The position numbers and the translations under genes were made by a program. From Amycolatopsis nalaikhensis (lineage in GTDB: Bacteria; Actinomycetota; Actinomycetes; Mycobacteriales; Pseudonocardiaceae): a stretch of 64,000 bases of DNA. The notes beneath the pieces are model-generated. The model worked only from the letters and a program-made list of their open reading frames with translations. It was not told the DNA's origin and did not search any database. Within the stretch, counting starts at the first letter, position 1. Each line of letters begins with the position of its first letter. This document shows positions 41,787-49,924 of the stretch, piece by piece. The DNA is taken from positions 8,315,501-8,379,500 of the forward strand of contig NZ_CP127173.1 in the NCBI RefSeq assembly GCF_030264295.1, written 5' to 3'.

Positions 41787-41876
41787 GGGTGTGCTCGGCC
41801 AGGCCTAGGCACAGCGCCGTGCCTGGGCGAGCGGGACGTTCGATTGGGTTGTGCTCCGGTCAGCTGGCCTTGTGGG

Positions 41877-42422
41877 TCAGTAGTCGGTGCGGTCGCTCTT
41901 GTCGAGCCAGGCCGCGAAGGGGGCGAAACCGTCCTTTGCGGACAGTCGCGTCACGGGTACCGTCCACGTCTCACGGGGACGGTCGAAGAGTTCGTAGAAG
42001 GCGCGGTCGTCGAAGCCCGCCTTGGCGGCGTCGTCGCGGTCGGCGGCGAAGAGCACCTTGTCCACGCGCGCCCACAGCGCCGACGACAGGCACATCGGGC
42101 ATGGCTCGCAGCTGGACACGAGCACGCAGCCGTCCAGCTTGAACGTGCCGAGCGCTTGGCAGGCCGCGCGGATCGCGACGACTTCGGCGTGCGCGGTCGG
42201 GTCGAGGTTCGCGGTGACGCGGTTGACGCCGGTCGCGACGACTTCGCCGTCCTTCACGATCAGCGCGCCGAACGGGCCGCCGCCGTTTTCGACGTTCTGC
42301 GTCGCGATCCGGACGGCTTCGTCGAGCCAGTCCTGCTCGACGGAAATCGACGTGTCTTTGCGGGGGTCCGGGTGGCGGCGCCCCCGGCCCGGGGCGGAGC
42401 CCCGGCGTGTAACAGTGGTCAT
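41877..42422 (-). CDS. guaD: Guanine deaminase (cytidine/deoxycytidylate deaminase fold)
   Basis: 181 residues with the zinc-binding HAE (PTAHAEVVAIRAAC) and PCPMC (SSCEPCPMCLSSALWARV) motifs in the correct order. The C-terminal half matches Bacillus GuaD, including the domain-swapped-tail type ending (FDDRAFYELFDRPRETW). About 25 extra basic residues at the N-terminus suggest that the true start may be an internal codon near the SVEQDWLDEAV segment. It converts guanine to xanthine, the substrate of the xanthine dehydrogenase encoded directly upstream, two bases away. Confidence 0.88.
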   Translation of the reverse strand: MTTVTRRGSAPGRGRRHPDPRKDTSISVEQDWLDEAVRIATQNVENGGGPFGALIVKDGEVVATGVNRVTANLDPTAHAEVVAIRAACQALGTFKLDGCVLVSSCEPCPMCLSSALWARVDKVLFAADRDDAAKAGFDDRAFYELFDRPRETWTVPVTRLSAKDGFAPFAAWLDKSDRTDY

Positions 42423-42424
42423 GG

Positions 42425-44716
42425 TCAGACTCCGGTGATGTGCTCGGGACGGATCGGGACGCGCGGCAGCTCGAGGCCGGTGGCCGCGCGGATGGCGTTG
42501 GCGATCGCGGGCGTGGCCGAGATCGTGGGTGGTTCGCCGACGCCGCGGACGCCGTAGGGCGCGTGCGGGTCGGGCCGCTCGAGGACGTCGACGCGCATCG
42601 GCGGCATGTCGAGGATGGTCGGGATGAGGTAGTCGGTGAACGACGGGTTCCGCACCTTGCCGTCCTGCACCAGGATCTCCTCCATCACGGCCAGGCCGAG
42701 GCCCTGCGCCGAGCCGCCCTGGATCTGGGCGACGACGGCGTCGGGGTTCATCGCCTTGCCGACGTCCTGGGCGCAGTCGAGCTGGACCACCTTGACCAGG
42801 CCCAGCTCGAGGTCGACGTCGACCACCGCCCGGTGGGCCGAGAAGCCGTACTGGACGTGAGCGTCGCCCTGGCCGGTCTCCGGGTCGAGGGGGTAGGTCG
42901 GGCGGTGGTGGAACTCGCGGGTCTCCTCGATCGCGGTGTCACCGAGCAGTTCGGCCAGGTCCGCGACGACTTCGCCGTCGGCCGCGACCACCTTGCCGCC
43001 GTTCAGGGTCATGCCTTCGGAGGAGACGCCGAGCCGCGCGTAGACCGCGTCGGCGACCGCGCGGCAGGCGTTGCGGACCGCACCGCCCGTGACGTAGGTC
43101 TGGCGTGACGCCGAGCTGGACCCGGCGTCACCGACGCTCGTGTCGGCCGGGTGCACGCTCACCCGCGTCACGCCCAGCTCGGTGCGCGCGATCTGCTGCT
43201 GCAGCGTCACCAGGCCCTGGCCGACTTCGGCCGCCGCGGTGTGCACCAGCGCGACCGCCTCGCCGCCGATCACCTCGAGCCGCACGCGGGCGGTGGAGTA
43301 GTCGTCGAGGCCTTCGGCGTAGGAGATGTTCTTGATCGTGACGCCGTAGCCGACGCCACGGACGACGCCCTCGCCGTGCGTGGTGTTGGACGCGCCGCCG
43401 GGCAGTTCGCGGATGTCGCGTTCGCCGGACGGCTCGGGCGGCAGCGGCAGGTCGCGGACCCGCTGCACCAGCTCCGCCACCGGCGCCGGGAAGTCGACCA
43501 CCTGGCCGGTGACCACAGTGGACCCTTCGCTCAGCGCGTTGCGGATCCGCAGTTCCGCCGGATCCATGTCCAGCGCGGCCGCGAGCTTGTCCATTTGGGA
43601 CTCGTAGGCGTACGTCGGCTGCACGGCGCCGAGTCCGCGCATCGCGCCGCACGTCGGGTTGTTCGTGTAGACACCCCAGCCCTCGATGTGGGCGTTCGGG
43701 ACGTCGTAGGGTCCGACGCTGAGCGTGGTGCCGTTGCCGACCACGACCGGGGTCTTGGACGCGTACGCGCCGCCGTCGAAATACAGCTTCGCCCGGACGT
43801 AGACGAGCTTGCCGTCCTTCGTCGCCCCGTGCTCGTAGTACATCTTCGCCGGGTGCCGGTGGACGTGCCCGAAGAACGACTCCAGGCGGTTGTAGCTCAT
43901 CTTCACCGGGCGGCCGGTGCGCAGCGCGAGCAGGCACGAGTGGATCTGCATGGACAGGTCCTCGCGGCCGCCGAACGCACCGCCGACGCCGGACAGCGTC
44001 AGCCGGACCTTCTCCAGCGGCAGCCCGAGTGCCTTCGCCGTCTGCCGCTGATCGACGTGCAACCACTGCGTCGCGAGGTAGAGGTCGACGCCGCCGTCGT
44101 CCGCCGGGACCGCGAGGCCGGACTCCGGGCCGAGGAACGCCTGGTCCTGCATGCCGATCTCGTAGACGCCCGACACGACCACGTCCGCGGTGGCGGCCGG
44201 GTCGCCCTTGACGATCCGCTGGTGGCGCACCAGGTTCCCGCCCGGGTGCAGCTTCGGCAGCGTGTCGTCGTGCGCCGCCCGCTCGGGGTCGGTGACCGGC
44301 TCGAGGACGTCGTACTCGACGACGATCTCCTTGAGCGCCTGCCGCGCGATCTCCGGGTGGTCGGCGGCCAGGATCGCCACCGGCTCGCCCTGGTAGCGGA
44401 CCACGCCCTCGGCCAGCGCCGGGGTGTCCTGGTACTTGAGGCCGTAGACGTTCTCGCCGGGGACGTCCTCGTGTGTCAGCACGGCGTGCACGCCCGGCTG
44501 GGCCAGCGCGCGGGAGACGTCGAGGCGGACGATCCGGGCGTGCGGGTGCGGGCTGCGCAGGGTGGCGCCCCACAGCATGTCCTCGTGCCACAGGTCCGAC
44601 GAGTACGCGAACTCGCCGCGCACCTTGAGCGTGCCGTCCGGGCGCAGCGGGCTTTCGCCGATGCCGCCGGCGATCGCGTCGTGCAGCTCCTGCGGGGAGC
44701 GGGCCGGGGCGCTCAT
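42425..44716 (-). CDS. xdhB: Xanthine dehydrogenase, molybdopterin-binding subunit
   Basis: 763 residues; large catalytic subunit of a three-subunit xanthine dehydrogenase. Landmarks: substrate/cofactor motifs GVGGAFGGREDLSMQIHSCL and AMRGLGAVQPTYAYESQMDK, the molybdenum-site GDAGSSSASRQTYVTGGAVRN, and the base-catalyst Glu in GVRGVGEPPTISATPAIANAI. Xanthine is oxidised to urate here and electrons pass to the 2Fe-2S and FAD subunits. The ATG overlaps the 2Fe-2S gene stop (ATGA). It is in one operon with the FAD and 2Fe-2S subunits and guanine deaminase. No uricase or allantoinase gene is in the window. Confidence 0.93.
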   Translation of the reverse strand: MSAPARSPQELHDAIAGGIGESPLRPDGTLKVRGEFAYSSDLWHEDMLWGATLRSPHPHARIVRLDVSRALAQPGVHAVLTHEDVPGENVYGLKYQDTPALAEGVVRYQGEPVAILAADHPEIARQALKEIVVEYDVLEPVTDPERAAHDDTLPKLHPGGNLVRHQRIVKGDPAATADVVVSGVYEIGMQDQAFLGPESGLAVPADDGGVDLYLATQWLHVDQRQTAKALGLPLEKVRLTLSGVGGAFGGREDLSMQIHSCLLALRTGRPVKMSYNRLESFFGHVHRHPAKMYYEHGATKDGKLVYVRAKLYFDGGAYASKTPVVVGNGTTLSVGPYDVPNAHIEGWGVYTNNPTCGAMRGLGAVQPTYAYESQMDKLAAALDMDPAELRIRNALSEGSTVVTGQVVDFPAPVAELVQRVRDLPLPPEPSGERDIRELPGGASNTTHGEGVVRGVGYGVTIKNISYAEGLDDYSTARVRLEVIGGEAVALVHTAAAEVGQGLVTLQQQIARTELGVTRVSVHPADTSVGDAGSSSASRQTYVTGGAVRNACRAVADAVYARLGVSSEGMTLNGGKVVAADGEVVADLAELLGDTAIEETREFHHRPTYPLDPETGQGDAHVQYGFSAHRAVVDVDLELGLVKVVQLDCAQDVGKAMNPDAVVAQIQGGSAQGLGLAVMEEILVQDGKVRNPSFTDYLIPTILDMPPMRVDVLERPDPHAPYGVRGVGEPPTISATPAIANAIRAATGLELPRVPIRPEHITGV

Positions 44717-45177
44717 CGGACCGCCTTCTTCGCGGCGGCGTCGCGGACGGCGTCGAGGATCTTCTCGTACCCCGTGCAGCGGCAGAGGTTCCCGGCGAGG
44801 GCTTCGCGGATCTCGACGTCGCTGGGCTCGGGGTTGCGCTCGATCAGGTCGTGCGCGGCCACGAGCAGCCCGGGCGTGCAGAAGCCGCACTGGACGGCGC
44901 CGCGCTCCACGAACGACTCCTGCACCGGGTCCAGCGCCTCCCCCGACGCCAGCCCTTCGACCGTGACGACGTCGCGGCCCTCGGCCTGCCCGGCCGCGAC
45001 CAGGCACGCACACGCCGGGACGCCGTCGAGGTAGACCGTGCACGAACCGCATTCGCCCTGCTCACAGGCGTTCTTCGAGCCCGGCAGGCCGAGCCGCTCA
45101 CGCAGCACGTACAGCAGGCTTTCGCCTTCCCAGACGTTGTCCGCCCGGCGGGGTTCGCCGTTGACGGTGACGTTCAC
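44713..45177 (-). CDS. xdhC: Xanthine dehydrogenase, 2Fe-2S subunit
   Basis: 154 residues with both clusters of the family. The plant-ferredoxin-type motif is CEQGECGSCTVYLDGVPAC in the first half, and the helical [2Fe-2S] domain is CGFCTPG ... LAGNLCRCTGYEKI in the second. It relays electrons from the molybdenum site to FAD. GTG 45177 overlaps the FAD-subunit stop (GTGA); GTG 45183 is an in-frame alternative. The gene letter follows common xdhABC use and is not certain. Confidence 0.92.
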   Translation of the reverse strand: MNVTVNGEPRRADNVWEGESLLYVLRERLGLPGSKNACEQGECGSCTVYLDGVPACACLVAAGQAEGRDVVTVEGLASGEALDPVQESFVERGAVQCGFCTPGLLVAAHDLIERNPEPSDVEIREALAGNLCRCTGYEKILDAVRDAAAKKAVR

Positions 45178-46043
45178 GCGCACTTCGCGCTCCCTCCGCA
45201 GTATTCGGTCCAGGCCCAGGTCAACGTCCGGCGCGCCATGACCCCCAGGGCATGGCGACGGTAGGCGGCGCTGCCGCGGACGTCGTCGATCGGCGCCGCG
45301 GCCCCGGCGACCAGGTCGCCGAAGCGGCGCTTCACCGAGTCCGCCAGGGCCTTCGGCGCGTCCCAGTCCAGCTCCCCGGCCAGGAACTCCTCGGCCTCGA
45401 GCGCCCGGCGCGGGGTCGGTGCGGCCGAGCCGACGCCAGTGCCGACCCGCCGCTGCGCCGGGTGCAGGGCCAGCCCGAACGCGGCGACGGCGATGACCAT
45501 CGCATTGCGCGTGCCGATCTTGCTGAACTGCTGCGGTCCGGTGGCCGGTTCGATCAGCACCGACGTGATCAGCTCGTCCGGCTCGAGGACGTTCCGCTTG
45601 ACGCCGGTGTAGAAGTCCTTCGCCGCGACGATCCGCGTGCCGCGCACCGACGCGATCTCGACCTCGGCATCCGCGGCCAGCAGGGCGGGGTGCGAGTCGC
45701 CCGCGGGCGAGGCCGCGCCCAGGTTGCCGCCGACGGATCCGCGGTTGCGGATCTGTGGCGACCCGACGGTCCGCGCGGCCATCGCGAGGCCGGGCAGCCG
45801 GTCGCCCAGCTCGGCGATGATCCGGGTGTAGGGCACGGCCGCGCCGAGCCGGATCCGGCCGCCGTCGGTGCCGTGCTCGTGCAGCTCGGCCACCCGGCCG
45901 AGGTCGAGCAGGGCCTCCGGACGGCGGTGGTCGAAGTTGAGCTCGACCATCACGTCGGTGCCGCCGGCGATCGGGACCGCACCGGGGTTCGCGGCCTTCG
46001 CGGCGAGCGCGTCGGCCAGCGAGGCGGGTCGGAGGAATTCCAC
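45174..46043 (-). CDS. xdhA: Xanthine dehydrogenase, FAD-binding subunit
   Basis: 289 residues of the CO-dehydrogenase flavoprotein type. VPIAGGTDVMVELNF and RNRGSVGGNLGAASPAGDSHPAL are the two FAD-binding loops, followed by the C-terminal CO_deh_flav_C domain. GTG 46043 is chosen because AAAGGAC lies just upstream; a longer in-frame extension to 46163 is low-complexity and unsupported. It is the first gene of the xdh-guaD operon and hands electrons to NAD+. Confidence 0.9.
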   Translation of the reverse strand: MEFLRPASLADALAAKAANPGAVPIAGGTDVMVELNFDHRRPEALLDLGRVAELHEHGTDGGRIRLGAAVPYTRIIAELGDRLPGLAMAARTVGSPQIRNRGSVGGNLGAASPAGDSHPALLAADAEVEIASVRGTRIVAAKDFYTGVKRNVLEPDELITSVLIEPATGPQQFSKIGTRNAMVIAVAAFGLALHPAQRRVGTGVGSAAPTPRRALEAEEFLAGELDWDAPKALADSVKRRFGDLVAGAAAPIDDVRGSAAYRRHALGVMARRTLTWAWTEYCGGSAKCA

Positions 46044-46238
46044 TGTGGACGTCCTTTCGGGGCTGCTTCGGCAAGAAGTACACACGCTCGGCTGTGGCCG
46101 GGACCACGGCAAAACCCCTGAAAGGCGGGTGAATTTCGGGCCCGCGTTTGTACTTTCCGACAACCGGCCGCCGATGGACGCGGAAAGGCCGCCGCACGAG
46201 GTCGGGGTCTCGTACGGCGGCCGTGGTCACCTGACCGG

Positions 46239-46282
46239 TCGTGAGTGTTCAGGGCGGTTCTAACCGCCCTAAACACTCACGA
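46239..46282. terminator. Long hairpin after glyoxylate carboligase
   Basis: 21-base arms (46239-46259 and 46262-46282) pair with one mismatch around a 2-base loop (TCGTGAGTGTTCAGGGCGGT ... ). It lies 19 bases after the gcl stop and about 195 bases before the xdh start, separating the glyoxylate operon from the xanthine operon. There is no U tract. It is longer than a normal terminator needs to be, so it may be a dispersed repeat doing that job. Confidence 0.75.
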
Positions 46283-46300
46283 CAAGCCGCGGCAGACTGC

Positions 46301-47989
46301 TTACGCGGGCTCGAACTCCTTGACGGCGTCGAGGGCGGCACCCATGGCGGCGTTGCCCTCGCGTTCGATCATGATCTCCACCAGGACCGGGCGGCTGGTG
46401 CGCTCGGCTTCCTTGCGGGCCCACTCCAGCGACGTCCGGATCTCGCCCGGCTCGTGCACGCGGGTGCCCGAGCAGCCGTAGGCCTCCATGATCTTGACGT
46501 TGTCCGTGCCGTTCGTGTCGTAGTGGATGTCGACCTCGAAGTTCATGTCGTACCCGGTCTCGGCCTGCCGGATCAGCCCGAGGTACTCGTTGTTGAGCAT
46601 GATCAGGACGAACCCGACGTCGTACTGGGCCGCGACCGCCAGCTCCTCGACGAGGAACTGGAACGAGTAGTCGCCGACCACGCCGACGACCTCGGCCTCG
46701 GGCCGGGCCTTCTTGACGCCGATCGCGGCGGGGATCTCCCAGCCGAGCGGACCGGCCTGGCCGCACACCTGGTAGTGGCGCGGCTTGTGCGCCTTCTGGA
46801 ACTGGCCCGACCAGATCTGGTAGAGCCCGATCGCGGTGACGAAGTAGGTGTCCTCGCCGAAGGTTTCGTTGATCTCCTTGAACACCCGCGGCGCCTTGAT
46901 CGGCAGCGTGTCGAAGTCCTCCCGGCGGGGAAGCGCTTCCTTGAGCTCCGCGATCCGGCCGACCCAGTCGCGCCGCGGCGTCACCGAGCGCTGGTCCAGC
47001 GCGGCCAGGAGCGCGTCGAGGAACTCGCGCGTGTCCGAGACGATCCCGAGGTCCGGCCCGAACACCTTGCCCAGCTGGGTCGGCTCGATGTCGACGTGGA
47101 TGAACTTCCGCTCGCCCCGGTACACCGACAGCTCACCGGTGTGCCGGTCGCCGAACCGCGCGCCCAGCGCCAGGACCAGGTCGGACTCCAGGAACGCCGC
47201 GTTCGCCCAGCGCTGCGACGTCTGGATGCCCGCCATCCCGGCGAACAGCTCGTGGTCCTCGGGGAAGCTGCCCTTGCCCATCAGCGTCACCTGCACTGGG
47301 ACGTCCAGGCGCTCGGCCGCGGCGCGCAGCTGCTCGCTCGCCTCGCCGAGGACGACCCCGCCACCGGCCAGGATGATCGGGCGTTCGGCCGCCAGGAGCA
47401 TGTCCAGGGCCCGCTCGACCCGCGCCTGCGCGGGCTTGACCGATGCCACCGGCAGCGGCGAGTCGATCGACGAGTCCCACTCGATGTCCTGCTTCTGGAC
47501 GTCGATCGGCAGGTCGATGAGCACGGGGCCCGGCCGCCCGGACCGCGCGATCCGGAACGCCTCGCGGAAGATCCACGGCAGCTGCGCGGCCTCTTTGACC
47601 TGCACCGCCCACTTCGTCACCGGCTTGGCGATCTCGACGATGTCGACGGCCTGGAAGGCTTCCTGGTGCAGCTTCGTCGTCGCGGCCTGGCCGGTGATGC
47701 AGATCATCGGGATCGAGTCCGCGTGCGCGGTGTAGAGCCCGGTGATCATGTTGGTCCCGGCCGGGCCGGACGTGCCGATGGCGACGCCGACGTTGCCGTT
47801 CGTCCTGGCCCAGCCGTCGGCCATGTGCGTCGCGCCTTCTTCGTGGCGGACGATCAGGTGCTCGATCGCCCGGCCTTGCAGGGCGTTATACAGCGGGAGG
47901 ATCGCGGCGCCCGGGCAGCCGAAGACGGTGTCGACGCCTTCGCTTTCCAGGACGTCGACGACCGCCTGCATCGCGGGGATTCTGGGCAT
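46301..47989 (-). CDS. gcl: Glyoxylate carboligase (tartronate-semialdehyde synthase)
   Basis: 562 residues, ThDP enzyme of the acetolactate-synthase family. It has DTVFGCPGAAILPLY, GTSGPAGTNMITGLYTAHADS, QEAFQAVDIVEIAKPVTKW, CGQAGPLGWEIPAAIGV, and the ThDP/Mg motif GDYSFQFLVEELAVAAQYDV followed by NNEYLGLIRQ, all characteristic of Gcl. It joins two glyoxylates to tartronate semialdehyde and CO2. Unlike E. coli Gcl, in which Val51 replaces the usual ThDP-activating Glu, this protein reads VRHEEGATH and has Glu at residue 50. It lies one base after the reductase gene in the order hyi-glxR-gcl. Confidence 0.9.
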   Translation of the reverse strand: MPRIPAMQAVVDVLESEGVDTVFGCPGAAILPLYNALQGRAIEHLIVRHEEGATHMADGWARTNGNVGVAIGTSGPAGTNMITGLYTAHADSIPMICITGQAATTKLHQEAFQAVDIVEIAKPVTKWAVQVKEAAQLPWIFREAFRIARSGRPGPVLIDLPIDVQKQDIEWDSSIDSPLPVASVKPAQARVERALDMLLAAERPIILAGGGVVLGEASEQLRAAAERLDVPVQVTLMGKGSFPEDHELFAGMAGIQTSQRWANAAFLESDLVLALGARFGDRHTGELSVYRGERKFIHVDIEPTQLGKVFGPDLGIVSDTREFLDALLAALDQRSVTPRRDWVGRIAELKEALPRREDFDTLPIKAPRVFKEINETFGEDTYFVTAIGLYQIWSGQFQKAHKPRHYQVCGQAGPLGWEIPAAIGVKKARPEAEVVGVVGDYSFQFLVEELAVAAQYDVGFVLIMLNNEYLGLIRQAETGYDMNFEVDIHYDTNGTDNVKIMEAYGCSGTRVHEPGEIRTSLEWARKEAERTSRPVLVEIMIEREGNAAMGAALDAVKEFEPA

Positions 47990-47990
47990 G

Positions 47991-48878
47991 TCACACCTCC
48001 GCCGGGACGCGGCCCGACAACTGTTCGACGACCTTCAGCAAGGCCGAGTGGTCCAGGGAGCCGTACCCCATGGCACGGCCGGCGGCGACGAGCTGGGCGA
48101 CCAGCCCGGTCAGCGGGAGCGCGACGTCGGCCTGCCGGGCGGCGGCCAGCGCGATCCCCATGTCCTTGTGGTGCAGGTCGATCCGGAAGCCGGGGGCGAA
48201 CTGGCGGTCCACCATGGACTTGCGCTTGAGTTCGAGGATCCGGCTGCCCGCGAGCCCTCCGGCGAGCACGTCGAGGCCGGTCGCGGCGTCCACACCGGAC
48301 GCTTCGAGCAGCACGATCGCCTCGGCGACGAGCCCGTAGATGCCGCCCACCACGAGCTGGTTGGCCGCCTTCACCACCTGGCCCGCGCCGTGCGGTCCGA
48401 CGTGGACGATGGTCTTGCCGACCGCGTCGAACACCGGCTTCGCGGCCTCGAAGTCCGCGGCGTCGCCACCGACCATGATGGACAGCGACGCCTGTTCGGC
48501 GCCGGCCTGCCCACCCGACACGGGAGCGTCGAGCACGCGGATCTTCTTGTCCCGCGCGGCTTCCGCGATCGCGATCGAGGTCTCGGGCCGGATGGTGCTC
48601 ATGTCGATCACGAGCGTGCCGGGCCCGGCGACGTCGAGCACGCCACCGGCGGCCAGCACGACCTCCTCGACCTGCGGGTGGTTCGGCAGCATCGTGACGA
48701 CGACGTCCGCGTCGGCCACCGCGTCGGCGACCCCGGTCGCGGCGCGCCCGCCCGCGGCCGCGAGCTTCTCCCCCGCGGCGGCGGTGACGTCGTAGCCGCT
48801 CACGTCGTGCCCGGCCGCGACCAGGTGCGCGGCCATCGGGGCGCCCATCACGCCCAGTCCGATGAATCCCAGTTTCAT
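47991..48878 (-). CDS. glxR: Tartronate semialdehyde reductase (2-hydroxy-3-oxopropionate reductase)
   Basis: 295 residues of the beta-hydroxyacid dehydrogenase family. Seen: N-terminal FIGLGVMGAPMAAHLVAAGH, DAPVSGGQAGAEQASLSIMVGG (substrate loop), and the catalytic Lys in GAGQVVKAANQLVVGG. It reduces tartronate semialdehyde to D-glycerate with NAD(P)H. Its ATG overlaps the hydroxypyruvate isomerase stop (ATGA), and it is followed at once by gcl. Confidence 0.93.
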   Translation of the reverse strand: MKLGFIGLGVMGAPMAAHLVAAGHDVSGYDVTAAAGEKLAAAGGRAATGVADAVADADVVVTMLPNHPQVEEVVLAAGGVLDVAGPGTLVIDMSTIRPETSIAIAEAARDKKIRVLDAPVSGGQAGAEQASLSIMVGGDAADFEAAKPVFDAVGKTIVHVGPHGAGQVVKAANQLVVGGIYGLVAEAIVLLEASGVDAATGLDVLAGGLAGSRILELKRKSMVDRQFAPGFRIDLHHKDMGIALAAARQADVALPLTGLVAQLVAAGRAMGYGSLDHSALLKVVEQLSGRVPAEV

Positions 48879-49687
48879 GCTCGTCCCCTTCGGGTTTTCG
48901 GCAGCCAGGCCAGCGACGTGACGGTGTCGGGTTCCGGGACGTACTCGATCCCGACGAACCCGGCGTAGCCCGCGTTCTGCAGCTTCGCGAGGTGTCCCTC
49001 GATGTCGAGTTCGCCGGTGCCGGGCTGGTGGCGGCCGGGAGCGTCGGCGATCTGCACGTGCCCGATCCGGGAGATGTGCGTCGTCGCGAGCGCGTCCAGG
49101 TCGTCACCGTTGACTGCCAGGTGGTACAGGTCGGCCAGCAGCCGCACGTTGTCGCGCCCGAGGTCGTCGAGCACGGCCACGGCGTCCGCGGCGGTCTTGA
49201 GCGGGTAGCGGTCCGCGCCGGAGAGCGGTTCGAGCACCAGCTGCGCGCCGATCTTCGCGGCGGCGTCGGCGGCCTTGTCCAGGTGCGCCCGCGCCAGGTC
49301 GTCCTGCTTGGCCGGGTCTTCGCCGTCGAGCCGGTTGCCGTAGAGCGCGTTGAAGCTGCGGCAGCCGGTGCGTTCGGCGATCCCGAGCGCGACGACGAGG
49401 CTGTCGGCGAACTCGGTCTCGCGGCCGATCCACGACACCAGGCCGCGCTCCCCCGCCGCCATGTCGCCGGCGTAGAAGTTCAGCCCGCGCAGGTGGACGC
49501 CGTCCAGGCTCTTGACGAACGCGTCGACCTCGTCGCGCGCGGGGACCGCGGTGTCGAACGGCCACCAGTACTCGACGTCGGTGAACCCGGCTTCCCGCGC
49601 GGCGGCGGCCCGCTCGAGCAGCGGTACCTCCTTGAACAGGATCGACAGGTTGGCGACGTACGGCAGGGAGTGCCCCTCTTCTGGCAT
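48875..49687 (-). CDS. hyi: Hydroxypyruvate isomerase
   Basis: 270 residues, xylose-isomerase-like TIM barrel of the Hyi family. Seen: LPYVANLSILFKEVPLLERA, AGFTDVEYWWPF, LNFYAGDMAAGERGLVS, CRSFNALYGNR, QLVLEPLSGADRYPLKTA (metal-ligand Glu), LADLYHLAVNG, HVQIADAPGRHQPGTGELD and VGIEYVPEP. It interconverts hydroxypyruvate and tartronate semialdehyde. ATG 49687 has GAGG upstream; a longer upstream frame is not supported. It is the first gene of hyi-glxR-gcl. Confidence 0.93.
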   Translation of the reverse strand: MPEEGHSLPYVANLSILFKEVPLLERAAAAREAGFTDVEYWWPFDTAVPARDEVDAFVKSLDGVHLRGLNFYAGDMAAGERGLVSWIGRETEFADSLVVALGIAERTGCRSFNALYGNRLDGEDPAKQDDLARAHLDKAADAAAKIGAQLVLEPLSGADRYPLKTAADAVAVLDDLGRDNVRLLADLYHLAVNGDDLDALATTHISRIGHVQIADAPGRHQPGTGELDIEGHLAKLQNAGYAGFVGIEYVPEPDTVTSLAWLPKTRRGRA

Positions 49688-49699
49688 CGCGACCTCAAA

Positions 49700-49737
49700 T
49701 TTCGCTATCCGGAATCTTTCTTTCGCATATCGAGAAT
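49700..49737 (-). promoter_or_regulatory. Tandem TTTCGC-TATC-GAAT repeats upstream of hyi
   Basis: TTTCGCTATCCGGAAT (49700-49715) and TTTCGCATATCGAGAAT (49721-49737) are near-identical direct repeats 13-50 bases before the hyi ATG. They look like two binding sites for one regulator, for example an IclR-type GclR/AllR protein as used for glyoxylate genes in other bacteria. No such regulator is encoded nearby. Confidence 0.55.
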
Positions 49738-49872
49738 AGCTGGTCCACGGGCTCGGGGTCAACGGCGAGCGGCCGCCTCCGCGGTAGGTTCGGCCGGTCC
49801 GGCCGCCGACGGGAAGACCATCCGGTCCGAGCAGGACCTGCCCGACTTCGGCCCGCACTAGCGCCGGAACGA

Positions 49873-49909
49873 CGAAGGCGCCGCGGCTCGTCGAGCCACG
49901 GCGCCTTCG
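49873..49909. terminator. Hairpin terminator after the formate dehydrogenase operon
   Basis: 18-base arms (49873-49890 and 49892-49909; CGAAGGCGCCGCGGCTCG with its complement) have one mismatch and a one-base loop. It lies 16 bases beyond the stop of the Fe-S subunit gene, between two minus-strand operons. A very stable stem without a U tract. Confidence 0.8.
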
Positions 49910-49924
49910 GGCGAACGGGTGCCG

